DNA of 64,000 nucleotides from Pseudomonas palleroniana (GCF_003031675.1 NZ_PYWX01000068.1:1-64000); one strand, 5' to 3'; positions 33,765 to 42,955 are shown, numbered from the stretch's first letter. Translations and numbers: made by a program. The notes: generated from the letters alone by a model not told the origin.

Positions 33765-34754
33765 CTATGCGCCAATCCATGGTTGAAGCACTACCTTGCC
33801 AGTTGTTAGACGGTTTTCGAGTAAACGATGCGCTTCTATTGCCTCTGATAGTGGTAAGACGTGGCCAACCTGTATTTCCACTTTTCCTTCAGTAACGTAG
33901 TTCATGAGTTCGCCAATTGTACTCATCAACAAACCGGCGTCCGCAAGATAAGCACTGATGTAGAAGCCGATGATGCTGTGGTTCGTGACTGTGAGCCGCC
34001 AAGGATCTACGTTAGCCGCATCACCGCTCGACTGTCCTAGGTAAATCAACCGTCCGAAGGGAGCCATTGCATTTAGAGCTTGATTTAAGTTATTTCCCCC
34101 CGCTGTTTCAATGACAATATCTACACCGCGCCCATCTGTCAGACGACGAACTTCATCAGCCCAATTCGGAGCTGTGTAATCAACTGAGGCGTCCGCTCCA
34201 AGTGATTCTGCCTTTGCTCTTTTTTCTGGCGTGCTTGCAGCGGCGATAATTTTCCCTGCCCCATACAGCTTGGCGAGTTGAATAGCGAATGAACCAACTC
34301 CCCCTGCAGCGCCCTCGATCAAAACAGTTTCTCCGGGCAAAATTTTCGCGGCACGTTTCAATACGATTGCCGCAGTCAATCCGTGCGCGAGTAATGCTGC
34401 AGCAGCTACCGGATCAAATCCGTTAGGTAGTGGAATGACCGTAAGGACAGGGACGGCTACATACTGTGCATAGCCTCCGGCGCCTGGTACTGCCAAAACC
34501 GATGTTCCCACCTCAATACCAGACACTCCTTCACCAAGAGCAGCTACGGTGCCTGCGACTTCGGCGCCGAGAATAAATGGTGGAGGAGAAGGCTCAGGAT
34601 ATTCATCTCCTCGACGTCGCATCACGTCTGCGAAATTCATTCCTACAGCCTCGATTTTGATCAAGACTTCTCCTGCGCCAGGGGTAGGGGCGACCACGTC
34701 CTCATAAACCAGCACTTCAGGGCCTCCGGTCTTGTAGAAACGTACTGCTTTCAT
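33765..34754 (-). CDS. Zinc-independent MDR quinone oxidoreductase
   Basis: 329 residues, medium-chain dehydrogenase/reductase, Qor type. MKAVRFYKTGGPEVLVYEDV start, GxNFADVMRRRG, LGAEVAGTVAALG, NADPH-binding EGAAGGVGSFAIQLAKLYGA, and VDIVIETAGG. The Cys ligands of zinc-dependent members are missing. It reduces quinones or conjugated carbonyls with NADPH. Divergent from an HxlR regulator with a palindrome between them, a classic electrophile-responsive pair. Confidence 0.87.
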   Translation of the reverse strand: MKAVRFYKTGGPEVLVYEDVVAPTPGAGEVLIKIEAVGMNFADVMRRRGDEYPEPSPPPFILGAEVAGTVAALGEGVSGIEVGTSVLAVPGAGGYAQYVAVPVLTVIPLPNGFDPVAAAALLAHGLTAAIVLKRAAKILPGETVLIEGAAGGVGSFAIQLAKLYGAGKIIAAASTPEKRAKAESLGADASVDYTAPNWADEVRRLTDGRGVDIVIETAGGNNLNQALNAMAPFGRLIYLGQSSGDAANVDPWRLTVTNHSIIGFYISAYLADAGLLMSTIGELMNYVTEGKVEIQVGHVLPLSEAIEAHRLLENRLTTGKVVLQPWIGA

Positions 34755-34788
34755 CTTTTGAGTGCCTATTGATTGAATGGAACTTTAT

Positions 34789-34805
34789 AGTATCCAGTGT
34801 ATACT
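34789..34805. promoter_or_regulatory. Palindrome between qor-like and hxlR-like genes
   Basis: AGTAT (34789-34793), 7 bases, ATACT (34801-34805), in the 100-base divergent promoter region. Candidate HxlR-family operator. Confidence 0.4.
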
Positions 34806-34854
34806 TAGAGTCAATTAGGTACTTTAAGTAGCCCTAGTATCCTGGAGTAAACCA

Positions 34855-35256
34855 ATGCCTCATGATTTAAGCCCTGCTGCGTACAGTAAACATCCGAGCC
34901 GCCTCGTACTTGAGCAGATCTCGGACAAGTGGTCTGTTCTAATTATCGGTGCGCTTTGCGGCGGCCCACTGCGGTTCAATGCACTAAAGCGCGAAGTGGA
35001 TGGTGTTACGCAAAAGGCCCTCACGCAAGCTCTCAGGAGACTTGAGCGCCTTGGGTTAGTAGAGCGTCGTGTGATTCCTATCTCGCCAGTTGCGGTTGAA
35101 TACAGCGTTACGGAGTTAGGGGAGTCATTAAAAGTACCATTTCAAGCGCTATTTGCTTGGTCGATCGCTCACGCTCCTGAAATTGAGGCGGCGATCAGTC
35201 GGTTTGAAATGAGTCAACAAGAAGCATTAGAGATCGCTATTGAAACTCAAGTCTAA
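34855..35256 (+). CDS. HxlR-family transcriptional regulator
   Basis: 133 residues. Winged helix HxlR/DUF24 domain: VLEQISDKWSVLIIGAL, GPLRFNALKREVDGVTQKALTQALRRLERLGLV-type core (recognition helix TQKALTQALR) and YSVTELGESL. There is no N-terminal Cys of the kind used by HypR/QorR redox sensors; the only Cys is in ALCGGP. It probably represses the divergent quinone oxidoreductase. Confidence 0.87.
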   Translation: MPHDLSPAAYSKHPSRLVLEQISDKWSVLIIGALCGGPLRFNALKREVDGVTQKALTQALRRLERLGLVERRVIPISPVAVEYSVTELGESLKVPFQALFAWSIAHAPEIEAAISRFEMSQQEALEIAIETQV

Positions 35257-35325
35257 TAGTGAGAGTCACTCAATTTAGGTTGCATACTATCCCGTTAGCG
35301 CCGTTTCTCGGCATGTAAAAGTTCT

Positions 35326-36216
35326 TTACTGACTAATGCAATGTGCCAGGAAGCTGCTCAATTTTTCTACTACAATGCCGGGGGCCGAGTCCGGGAAAAA
35401 GTGACCGCCTGGAATTGCCACTGAATCCAGTTTTGAACAGCGCTCAGCCCACTCAGCTGTTATGTCGTATAACTTAGCCATGGCCCCATCTGCTCCATAT
35501 AGAACCAAGGTTGGCGCGCAGATTTTTCTTTCTTTATCGATGAGATCGTTTTTCAGGTCTACCGTTAAAGTTGCGCGGTAATCATTGCAGAAACCTGCGA
35601 TGGTTGCCGGCTCGCGCCAACTGGTGCGATATGCGGAAAGCTGTTCAGGATCGAAGTCATCCTCGCTTGCCGCTCCCCAACCGAACAGACAGGTCTGAAA
35701 AAAATAGTCAGGATCCTTCTGAATCATATGCTCCGGGAACGGGGCGGGCTGGGCCAGGAAAAACCAGTGCCAGTAGCTCTGTGCAACCTCTTTGCGCAAG
35801 TCGGTAAGTAGCACGGCGGTTGGAACAATGTCCATGAGGGTAAGACTGATGACCGCGCTAGGGTAATCAAGTGCAAGCCGATAAGCCGTGCGCGCTCCCC
35901 GATCATGACCTACAAGATGAAATTGCTCGTGGCCGAGCGCGCGCATCAGCGCAATTTGATCTTCCGCCATCGACCGAAAGCTATAGTTGGTCAAGTCATT
36001 CGTTGCATCTGGCTTGTCCGATTTTCCATACCCCCGCAGATCTGCGCAAACCACCTGATACCCAAGTTTGACCAAGGCCGGTGCTATCTGCGCCCAAATT
36101 GCCATCGTCTGAGGGAAACCGTGTAGCAACAGGAGAGGGTGACCATGTCCGGCCACTGCGCACGCGATTTTCAAGCCACCAATATCGATTCGATGATGCT
36201 GGAAGTTCTTGAGCAC
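35326..36216 (-). CDS. Haloacetate dehalogenase-like alpha/beta hydrolase
   Basis: 296 residues. Oxyanion segment LLLLHGFPQT, ADLRGYGKSDKP, and the nucleophile elbow GHDRGART with Asp, which marks dehalogenases and epoxide hydrolases rather than esterases. The catalytic His is in GGHFFPDSAP. The RGYG and HDRGAR text is closest to fluoroacetate dehalogenases in memory. It could also act on epoxides. Last gene of a five-gene minus-strand operon. Confidence 0.8.
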   Translation of the reverse strand: MLKNFQHHRIDIGGLKIACAVAGHGHPLLLLHGFPQTMAIWAQIAPALVKLGYQVVCADLRGYGKSDKPDATNDLTNYSFRSMAEDQIALMRALGHEQFHLVGHDRGARTAYRLALDYPSAVISLTLMDIVPTAVLLTDLRKEVAQSYWHWFFLAQPAPFPEHMIQKDPDYFFQTCLFGWGAASEDDFDPEQLSAYRTSWREPATIAGFCNDYRATLTVDLKNDLIDKERKICAPTLVLYGADGAMAKLYDITAEWAERCSKLDSVAIPGGHFFPDSAPGIVVEKLSSFLAHCISQ

Positions 36217-36280
36217 GAAACAGTCCTTTCAATCAAAGCGCCGGGATTAATCAGGAGGTCATTGTGTTGTGCTTTTATAT

Positions 36281-37537
36281 TCAGGAACGAGCGCGCAGGC
36301 GACGTGTGCGATAAGTGCCCCACCCACTGCCCAATGCAGATTTGAGGAACGCGGCCAGTCCTCCCTCACTCGGAACTGGGTTACCACCTTTCCCGATACG
36401 CTTGAGTTGGCGCGTGTACCACAACACCTCCATGATTCCCATGCGATCCACTGCTTTAATGCCGGTGGTAATTGGTCGAACACGTTGCGCGCTGTCGCGT
36501 CCCTGCAGGAGGAGGGTTGCAGCGTCCGGATCGATAGCCAGCAAGCGTGCTAGGCCGACCAGATCTAATGAGCCAGAGCTCAATGCCTCGTTCATTCCCG
36601 TAGCACTGCGGAATCCACCGGTGACCATTAGTGGCACTTGTACGGTTGATCGAACTTTCTCAGCGAACTCCAAAAAGTAAGCCTCACGGGCTACGGTAGA
36701 TGCCTTTTTAGGCTTGTGCATTGCACCACTCATGGCGGGTGCTTCGTACGTGCCACCAGATATCTCGATCAGGTCAATACCTGCCTCGACAAGCGCTCGA
36801 ATAGAGTCGAGAGATTCCTCTTCCGTAAACCCGCCTTGCTGAAAGTCTGCAGAGTTGAGCTTGATGCCTACAGGAAACTCCGCCCCAACCTGACGTCTGA
36901 TTTCCGAATAAACCTCCATGACGAAGCGGCGGCGTTTTTCCGGTGTTCCTCCCCAGGCGTCCTCGCGCCGGTTATGGTGCGGAGATAGGAATTGGTTTAC
37001 CAGGTAACCATGTGCTCCGTGAATCTCCACTCCACTGAAGCCGGCCTTCTTGCAAACTGCAGCGCTGTGTCCGAATCGGCTGATGATGTCTTTGATTTCT
37101 GCTTCAGTAGCTTCGCGAGGTGTTTCGAAAAACGCAGCCATGTCTTCTCGGAAAGGGACGGCAGAGGGGGCTAGGTTGCTTTCATTCAACCCTTTAGTCG
37201 ATTGCTTGCCGGGATGGTTGAGCTGGGCCCAGATCGCCGCACCATGATCGGTTGCTGCCTTCGCCCATTTCTGCAATGTCGGTAGGTCTCGTTCATCCTC
37301 AATCACGACATTTCCTGGTTCTCCTAAAGCCCTTCGATCAATCATCACGTTTCCAGTGATGATCAGCCCCAAACCAGAAGATGCCCAACGTTTGTATAAC
37401 TCGACCAAGGCTGGCGTCGGACGGTTATCGTAAGTACCCAATGTCTCGCTCATCGAAGCTTTGGCTAAACGATTCTTCAGCACGGTGCCGTTGGGAAGAC
37501 TCAGTGATTGGTTCAGCAAAATGGTGTCGGTTTTCAT
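36281..37537 (-). CDS. Old-Yellow-Enzyme-family NADH:flavin oxidoreductase
   Basis: 418 residues from ATG 37537; a GTG at 37546 overlaps the stop of the upstream gene. FMN TIM barrel with LAKASMSETLG, WAQLNHPGKQ, GVEIHGAHGYLVNQFLSPHHNRR and DAWGG. The His/Asn-type substrate pair appears as EIHGAHGY, the thermophilic-like / dienoyl-CoA-reductase branch, but the Fe-S and FAD domains of dienoyl-CoA reductase are missing. Reduces C=C bonds of enones or quinones. The C-terminal 50 residues are basic and unusual. Confidence 0.86.
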   Translation of the reverse strand: MKTDTILLNQSLSLPNGTVLKNRLAKASMSETLGTYDNRPTPALVELYKRWASSGLGLIITGNVMIDRRALGEPGNVVIEDERDLPTLQKWAKAATDHGAAIWAQLNHPGKQSTKGLNESNLAPSAVPFREDMAAFFETPREATEAEIKDIISRFGHSAAVCKKAGFSGVEIHGAHGYLVNQFLSPHHNRREDAWGGTPEKRRRFVMEVYSEIRRQVGAEFPVGIKLNSADFQQGGFTEEESLDSIRALVEAGIDLIEISGGTYEAPAMSGAMHKPKKASTVAREAYFLEFAEKVRSTVQVPLMVTGGFRSATGMNEALSSGSLDLVGLARLLAIDPDAATLLLQGRDSAQRVRPITTGIKAVDRMGIMEVLWYTRQLKRIGKGGNPVPSEGGLAAFLKSALGSGWGTYRTRRLRARS

Positions 37538-37542
37538 TGGGT

Positions 37543-38238
37543 TCACCCGCGAGGCTGGAATGAGGGGACATCAAGAGAGGGAAGCGAAAGATTCTCAGGA
37601 CGGTATTGGAGCGTTTGGAACAGTCGCTCGAACATGCTTGCTTGCCCTGACTTTATGTATGCGCGCCCTTGTTGGAGTGCCTCCTGCGGTGAAATCTGCT
37701 GCAAGGCCAGCGCCATAAAGGTGCCTAGATCGCATTGAACGGTGACGTCTGCCTGTGAAGCTTGGCCGGAATGTGTTTTGGCTTCACCGTTGTTCAATTG
37801 GATATGAAAGACTTCGTCGCCGACGCAGAATTCGCATACAGCTCTCAGATCCTTGTAGGTGTCAGACGAGCCGATGCCCGTGAGGCTGAGCGCAATAAGC
37901 TCAGCGCGAGCCGAGCCTGGGTCTATACGCTCGTCGACAGGTAAGCTCAGTCCCCAAATTCCCAAAGCTAACAAGGGTGTTCGCAACTGTTCTCCAAAGG
38001 GAGTCAGCTCATACGTGGCATTCGGGTTGGGGTTCGATTGTGCTATCCCATTCTCAACTAACACTTTCAGGCGAGCAGACATCCGGTTCGTTCCCATAGC
38101 AGGGAGCACGGCCAGTAGCTCCTTAAATCGCTTAGGGCCAAGCAACAGCTCACGGACGACCAAGAGTGTCCAGCGCTCACCCAATATGTCGAGGCTTCGC
38201 GCGATAGGGCAAAGCTGCCCGTAAGTCTTGTTCAACAT
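37543..38238 (-). CDS. HxlR regulator fused to an SCP2-like domain
   Basis: 231 residues. The HxlR winged helix occupies about 1-95 (ARSLDILGERWTLLVVREL, MGTNRMSARLKVLVENGI). The C-terminal 110 residues resemble an SCP2 sterol-carrier fold (FCVGDEVFHIQLNNGEAKT, ADVTVQCDLGTFMALALQQISPQEALQQG). The SCP2-like part could bind a hydrophobic ligand, making this a one-component lipid sensor. It sits inside the operon, overlapping the reductase, so it likely controls its own unit. Confidence 0.8.
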   Translation of the reverse strand: MLNKTYGQLCPIARSLDILGERWTLLVVRELLLGPKRFKELLAVLPAMGTNRMSARLKVLVENGIAQSNPNPNATYELTPFGEQLRTPLLALGIWGLSLPVDERIDPGSARAELIALSLTGIGSSDTYKDLRAVCEFCVGDEVFHIQLNNGEAKTHSGQASQADVTVQCDLGTFMALALQQISPQEALQQGRAYIKSGQASMFERLFQTLQYRPENLSLPSLDVPSFQPRG

Positions 38239-38262
38239 AGTTTTGCCGTTTCCAGAAGTTAG

Positions 38263-38661
38263 TTAAAACGCAGTGCGGTCGTACGGTGAGACCGTCTTTG
38301 CGGGCTGCAGAAATGCCGTCAACCCTTGAAACCACATCACCTCTAGGAAGTCTCCAGTGATGATCAAATCCTGGCTTCCTATCCCTCTGATAAACGCTGC
38401 TTGGCCGTCTTTAGCAGAAAGGATCTGAAACCCTTTGTTTGCGTCCGTAAATGTCATGGTGAAGCTTGGGCTACCGGTCAGGCCGGAGAAAGACTGGATA
38501 GAACCATTTTTGATAAAAAAGTAGCGACCGACGCCTGCCACGGTACGGATCTGGAAAACTAACTCTTTGCCAACGATATAGCGGCGGCATTCAGCGTTAT
38601 TTCTGACCTGCCGTTTTAGCAGTTGGGTAAACATCCACAATAGAAATTTGAACTTCAGCAT
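38263..38661 (-). CDS. Small SCP2-like lipid-binding protein
   Basis: 132 residues without a signal peptide. The middle reads FFIKNGSIQSFSGLTGSPSFTMTFTDANKGF and LIITGDFLEVMWFQGL, a pattern of beta strands followed by a helix like SCP2 domains, and similar in layout to the C-terminal half of the neighbouring HxlR fusion. Probably a cytosolic carrier for a hydrophobic substrate. Remote similarity only; the family call is tentative. 34 bases separate it from the upstream hydrolase. Confidence 0.55.
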   Translation of the reverse strand: MLKFKFLLWMFTQLLKRQVRNNAECRRYIVGKELVFQIRTVAGVGRYFFIKNGSIQSFSGLTGSPSFTMTFTDANKGFQILSAKDGQAAFIRGIGSQDLIITGDFLEVMWFQGLTAFLQPAKTVSPYDRTAF

Positions 38662-38695
38662 GGTAATTCGCCTTGGTAGATCGGTGAGATCGGGG

Positions 38696-39541
38696 TCATT
38701 CGCTCAAAAAATGGAGTGCATGTGCGAGGAAGCGATCTGGACACTGGAATTGAGCCCCATGTCCAGCATCCGGGTAGATGAATAATTGCGCGTTAGGCAT
38801 GTTTCGCGCCATGTAGAACGAGTTGATGGTGGGGATCATCACGTCATGCACGCCGTTCAGAATGAAAGTCGGTTGCTGAATCTGACGTAAATATGCGAAC
38901 GGATCTTCTTCTGAGACTCTGGCAAGGTAGTGCATGTTCGCCTCGATCTGAGCCGAAGCTACTTCCATTGAGGTACTTGGATCCTGATCTCGACGTTCAT
39001 GGCGCCGCTCCCAGAACTCATGCGCAGCTCGCTTCGCCTCTTCGGAGCGTCCAAAAAAAAGATATTCAAAATCCTCATAGAGCGGAACCGGGCGCGGCGC
39101 TGACGTAAGGACTTTCGGCTCCATATCTGGATCGCCGCCGCGCGGGCCCGTCCCCAAAAGAAGTAGCTTACGAATGAGTGTTGGATGCCGCCAGGTTAGA
39201 TCCAGCGCCTGAAAACCACCCAGCGAGAAGCCCAAAACATCGATCTTTTCCAAGTGAAGGGATCGCACAAAGGCTGCCGCATCGTCAGCCATATCCTCTA
39301 TTCGACGTCTTGGCGTTCCGGACGAGGAAGCCAGTCCACGGCCATTGAAGAGAATGACCTCTCGACTGTTGGCTAATCCATTTGTGAGCAGTGGATCCCA
39401 GTGATCCATACCGCCTCGAAAGTGCTGAATCAGCACCAGAGGAGGCTGATCGCTAGCACTGTTTCCCCACCGGCGATAAGCGAAGCTGTCTCCGTCCACC
39501 TCGATGAAGCGGGTAGGGGCTGTCTGATGCGTATCGGTCAT
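38696..39541 (-). CDS. Alpha/beta hydrolase (paralogue A)
   Basis: 281 residues. LVLIQHFRGGMDHWDPLL, the nucleophile elbow LGFSLGGFQAL with Ser, LLLGTGPRGGDP, and DAGHGAQFQ with the catalytic His. Serine hydrolase, esterase or lactonase type. It is a clear paralogue of the enzyme at 44194-45054. First gene of the five-gene operon and divergent from the GMC oxidoreductase, with a 12-base inverted repeat in the shared promoter region. Confidence 0.84.
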   Translation of the reverse strand: MTDTHQTAPTRFIEVDGDSFAYRRWGNSASDQPPLVLIQHFRGGMDHWDPLLTNGLANSREVILFNGRGLASSSGTPRRRIEDMADDAAAFVRSLHLEKIDVLGFSLGGFQALDLTWRHPTLIRKLLLLGTGPRGGDPDMEPKVLTSAPRPVPLYEDFEYLFFGRSEEAKRAAHEFWERRHERRDQDPSTSMEVASAQIEANMHYLARVSEEDPFAYLRQIQQPTFILNGVHDVMIPTINSFYMARNMPNAQLFIYPDAGHGAQFQCPDRFLAHALHFLSE

Positions 39542-39605
39542 GTCTTGCCTCCGTCGTTTTCATTTCGTCGCCGACCGCCAAAAAACAAATCAGCTGTTAC
39601 GGTGG

Positions 39606-39659
39606 ATTTCACTATACAAAAAATATAGCAATAATGGAATACGAATCGTATAGTGAAAT
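39606..39659. promoter_or_regulatory. 12-base inverted repeat in divergent promoter region
   Basis: ATTTCACTATAC (39606-39617) and its exact complement GTATAGTGAAAT (39648-39659), spaced 30 bases, lying between the hydrolase operon and the GMC oxidoreductase. The dyad could place regulator dimers on both promoters. Candidate operator for the HxlR-SCP2 protein. Confidence 0.6.
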
Positions 39660-39726
39660 TGAAATCGAGGTAGGCCCTGCTCGGGTATGCCTTCCCAGAA
39701 AACAAATACAAAATTTGGGGTGATGG

Positions 39727-41370
39727 ATGAAACCGATTTTCGATTTTGACTTTATCGTCATAGGCTCAGGCTTCGGCGGCAGCGTCTCCGCACACAGGCT
39801 GACCGAAAAAGGCTACCGAGTTGGCGTGGTTGAAATGGGGCGGCGCTGGACGGCGGATGACTTCCCAAAAAGCAATTGGGACGCGCGTCGGTGGATCTGG
39901 ATGCCGGCCCTCAAGATGTTTGGCTTTTACAGCATGCGTATGTTTCGACACGTGGTGGTCGCGAGTGGTAACGCGGTTGGCGGTGGCTCAATCACCTACG
40001 CTAATGCGCTACTCAGACCATCGGACAAAGTGTGGGATGAGGGGTCGTGGGTAGGTTTGACTGATTGGAAGAGCATCATGCCCCAGCACTATGCTGAAGC
40101 CGAAAGGATGCTAGGCGTAACAGAGGGAAAAATTCTGGGTGAGGCAGATATGCGGCTCAGGAGAATGGCAGAGCTGCAAGGTGTGGCTCATACGTTCCAC
40201 CCACCCAAGGTCGGGACGTTTTTTGCTCCCGAGGGAGATGTTCCCGGGAAAACTTACGCTGATCCCTATTTCGGTGGTGAGGGGCCAGAGCGAGGCAGCT
40301 GCGTTGGGTGTGGCGGTTGCATGATGGGTTGCCGACACAATGCCAAGAACACTCTTGACAAGAACTACCTGTACTTTGCCGAGAAGCACGGGGCGCAGAT
40401 TTTTTCGGAAACCAAGGTCGTTGATGTGCGGCCACTCAACGGAACACCCGATGGAAGTGAAGGTTACGAAATCCATACGGAGAGCTCGACATCGTGGCTA
40501 AGTAAAAATAAACGAGTCTTCCGCGCTCGCGGTGTGGTATTTGCTGCCTCCTCCTTAGGCACGATGGAGCTGCTGTTCCGATTGAGGGAAAAGGGCTCTC
40601 TGCCACTCATCAGCCAGGATCTCGGCAACCGCATACGCACTAACGCGGAATCACTAATCGGTGTGCGCTTCCCTTCCTCGGATAAGAGTATGTCGCCAGG
40701 CTTGGCTGGTGGTGCGAGCATCTATTTGGATGAGCGTACTCACATCGGTGTCGTGCGTTATCCAGAAGGGTCAGATGCAATGGGGTTGATGATGACTCTC
40801 ATGTGTGGAGGGCGTCCTGGCTGGAGCCGCATCGGTGCTTGGCTATTAACTGTCATTACTAATCCCTTGCGAGCAATACGCGTCCATAACCCTAGAGGTT
40901 TTGCACGCCAGAACATATTGCTGTTGGTAATGCAGACAGTCGATGCACACATCAACATGCGTCTTAAACGACGCTGGTTTTGGCCATTTGGTACCCGTTT
41001 GGTAACTGAGGGCAATCCGATTCCAACCTTTATTCCTGAAGCAAATGCGTTTGCGGAAAAAGGCGCTAAAGCATTGGGCGGTATTGCAACTACTTTTTTG
41101 AGTGAAATTCTGTTTAACGTCCCGACCACCGCTCATTGTATGGGCGGATGTGCTATGGCGGAGACGGCCGAGTTTGGCGTTATGGATTATAAAAATAGAG
41201 TCTTTGGATATCAGAATATGTTCATTTGTGATGGTTCTATGCTGAGCGCCAATTTAGGCGTTAATCCTAGCTTGACGATCACAGCTCTAACTGAGCACGC
41301 GATGTCGCATATACCTTCAACGAGCGAAGCTGAATTGGAACCTATAAAAGTTCTAATTAGTTCAACTTGA
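39727..41370 (+). CDS. GMC oxidoreductase, cholesterol-oxidase-like, with four-Cys motif
   Basis: 547 residues. The FAD motif is DFIVIGSGFGGSVSAHRL; VVASGNAVGGGSITYANALL is the GMC signature; the C-terminus has CDGSMLSANLGVNPSLTITALTEHA with the GMC His/Asn region. Cys192, Cys195, Cys198 and Cys202 (C-x2-C-x2-C-x3-C in GSCVGCGGCMMGCRHN) resemble a ferredoxin-like cluster site. Relatives include bacterial cholesterol-oxidase-like enzymes (ChoD type). It likely oxidises a hydroxyl on a hydrophobic substrate. FadL follows on the same strand 218 bases later. Confidence 0.84.
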   Translation: MKPIFDFDFIVIGSGFGGSVSAHRLTEKGYRVGVVEMGRRWTADDFPKSNWDARRWIWMPALKMFGFYSMRMFRHVVVASGNAVGGGSITYANALLRPSDKVWDEGSWVGLTDWKSIMPQHYAEAERMLGVTEGKILGEADMRLRRMAELQGVAHTFHPPKVGTFFAPEGDVPGKTYADPYFGGEGPERGSCVGCGGCMMGCRHNAKNTLDKNYLYFAEKHGAQIFSETKVVDVRPLNGTPDGSEGYEIHTESSTSWLSKNKRVFRARGVVFAASSLGTMELLFRLREKGSLPLISQDLGNRIRTNAESLIGVRFPSSDKSMSPGLAGGASIYLDERTHIGVVRYPEGSDAMGLMMTLMCGGRPGWSRIGAWLLTVITNPLRAIRVHNPRGFARQNILLLVMQTVDAHINMRLKRRWFWPFGTRLVTEGNPIPTFIPEANAFAEKGAKALGGIATTFLSEILFNVPTTAHCMGGCAMAETAEFGVMDYKNRVFGYQNMFICDGSMLSANLGVNPSLTITALTEHAMSHIPSTSEAELEPIKVLISST

Positions 41371-41587
41371 GTTTATGGTGTTCGCCATGGGTTGCGATTT
41401 AATAGGTAAATAAGACCAGTAGCCTTGTTTTGCCCAGCTCTGCCTATCATCTAGTTGTGATGGTTATATTGTTGCGCCTACTGATAAGTGGAGGAGCAAG
41501 ATAATTTATATCTAGCGACAGGGCAGAATGACTGCAAAGTGGTGACATCAGCGCCGTGTTAAAAAAACAAAAAAAGAGGCAAGATCT

Positions 41588-42955
41588 ATGACTATTTATA
41601 GCTCTGTAAAGGTTTCGTTTTTCAGCGTTGCAGTGACCTGGTTGAGGGCGCTTCTCCCGGCAGGTAATGTTCTTTCCACTTATTCGGGTTGTTTGAGGAG
41701 GGGGGCGGCGTCCTTGGCGGTACTGGCCTACTCCTCCATTTTGATGGCAAACGGACTTGCCTTGAATGAACAGAGCGCCAGTAATGCGGGGACTGCTTAC
41801 GCTGGACGTTCTTCATCCGCACTTGATTCGAGCACGGTTTATGGAAATCCTGCCGGCTTGAGTAAACTAAAAAAACCTCAAGTGAGCAACGGATTTGCAT
41901 TGGTGGATGTATCGGTCGATATAAGTAATGCCAGTAGTAGCGCGTCGGGAACTAACAAAGGAGATTCTGTACCCTTGACAGCGATTCCCTTTGGCTACCT
42001 CTCAGTTCCTGTTGATGAACAATTTACTTTCGGTCTGGGGATATATGCAACCTACGGCCTTGTAAATAACTATGAGAGTTCCTTTCAAGGGAGATATCAT
42101 GGTTCTTATAGCAAGGTTCAAGTGAAGACTTTAAATCCAGCAATTGCATTTCGAGTGAGTGACCGGTTGTCGTTAGGCGGTGGACTTACCATCAATCGCA
42201 TTGAAAACCAATTGGAATCGTTTATTGATACCGGCGCTTTAAATAACGGTAAAGACACAAAAATCATAGTAAAAGGCAGTGATACGGCAATTGGTTACAA
42301 TCTTGGGTTGCTGGTCGATCTGACCGAAAGCACTACTTGGGGGATAACGTATCACTCTAAAATTGACTTTCACGTAAAGGGTAAAACACGAATCAGCGAC
42401 TCTCCTGCTGCTCTCGGCTTGGATGGTAATTATGATAATAAACTTGATGAAACCATGCCTGAGTCGATAGACACATCATTCACCCACCACTTTGATGATC
42501 GTTGGACTGGGTATGTAGGTGCGACCTGGACTCGATGGAGCAGGATTCAAAGAGTCGAAGCATTGAACAGCGGGTTGCCAGCACTCGGGCAGCAGTTGGG
42601 ATTTGATAGCACCGGAGATGATTTCAAACTGCATAACACATTAGCCGGGGCAGTTGGGGTGTCCTATCAGTTGTCGTCAACGTGGTTGCTTCGCACCGGG
42701 TATGCTTACGACCCGTCTCCGGCGAGAAACTCCCATCGGAATGTTCGACTCCCAGTAGGCAATAGGAATGCGATAGCTCTCGGTGCAGCTTTTTCGCCTA
42801 GCAGTGAGTTGACAGTCGATATTGCCTACGGTTACTTGCGCGAGTCTTCAACAACAGTTAATCAAGCCAATACAAACGGTGCGCAGCCTAGTTATAGAGC
42901 TGAGTACAATAATAGCGCGCACATTGTTGCTGCGCAGCTAACTTATAAATTTTAA
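41588..42955 (+). CDS. FadL/OmpP1/TodX-family outer-membrane transporter
   Basis: 455 residues. The mature start LALNEQSASNAGTAYAGRSSSALDSST and YGNPAGLSKL matches the FadL family hatch (NEQSA..GtayAGrsa). A 14-strand barrel follows and ends with aromatic Phe (AAQLTYKF). The leader is unusually long (about 58 residues before LALNEQ), with the hydrophobic SLAVLAYSSILMANG as the real signal core; an internal start is possible but none is obvious. It takes up hydrophobic compounds (fatty acids, aromatics). Placed after the GMC enzyme, it probably imports its substrate. Confidence 0.87.
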   Translation: MTIYSSVKVSFFSVAVTWLRALLPAGNVLSTYSGCLRRGAASLAVLAYSSILMANGLALNEQSASNAGTAYAGRSSSALDSSTVYGNPAGLSKLKKPQVSNGFALVDVSVDISNASSSASGTNKGDSVPLTAIPFGYLSVPVDEQFTFGLGIYATYGLVNNYESSFQGRYHGSYSKVQVKTLNPAIAFRVSDRLSLGGGLTINRIENQLESFIDTGALNNGKDTKIIVKGSDTAIGYNLGLLVDLTESTTWGITYHSKIDFHVKGKTRISDSPAALGLDGNYDNKLDETMPESIDTSFTHHFDDRWTGYVGATWTRWSRIQRVEALNSGLPALGQQLGFDSTGDDFKLHNTLAGAVGVSYQLSSTWLLRTGYAYDPSPARNSHRNVRLPVGNRNAIALGAAFSPSSELTVDIAYGYLRESSTTVNQANTNGAQPSYRAEYNNSAHIVAAQLTYKF

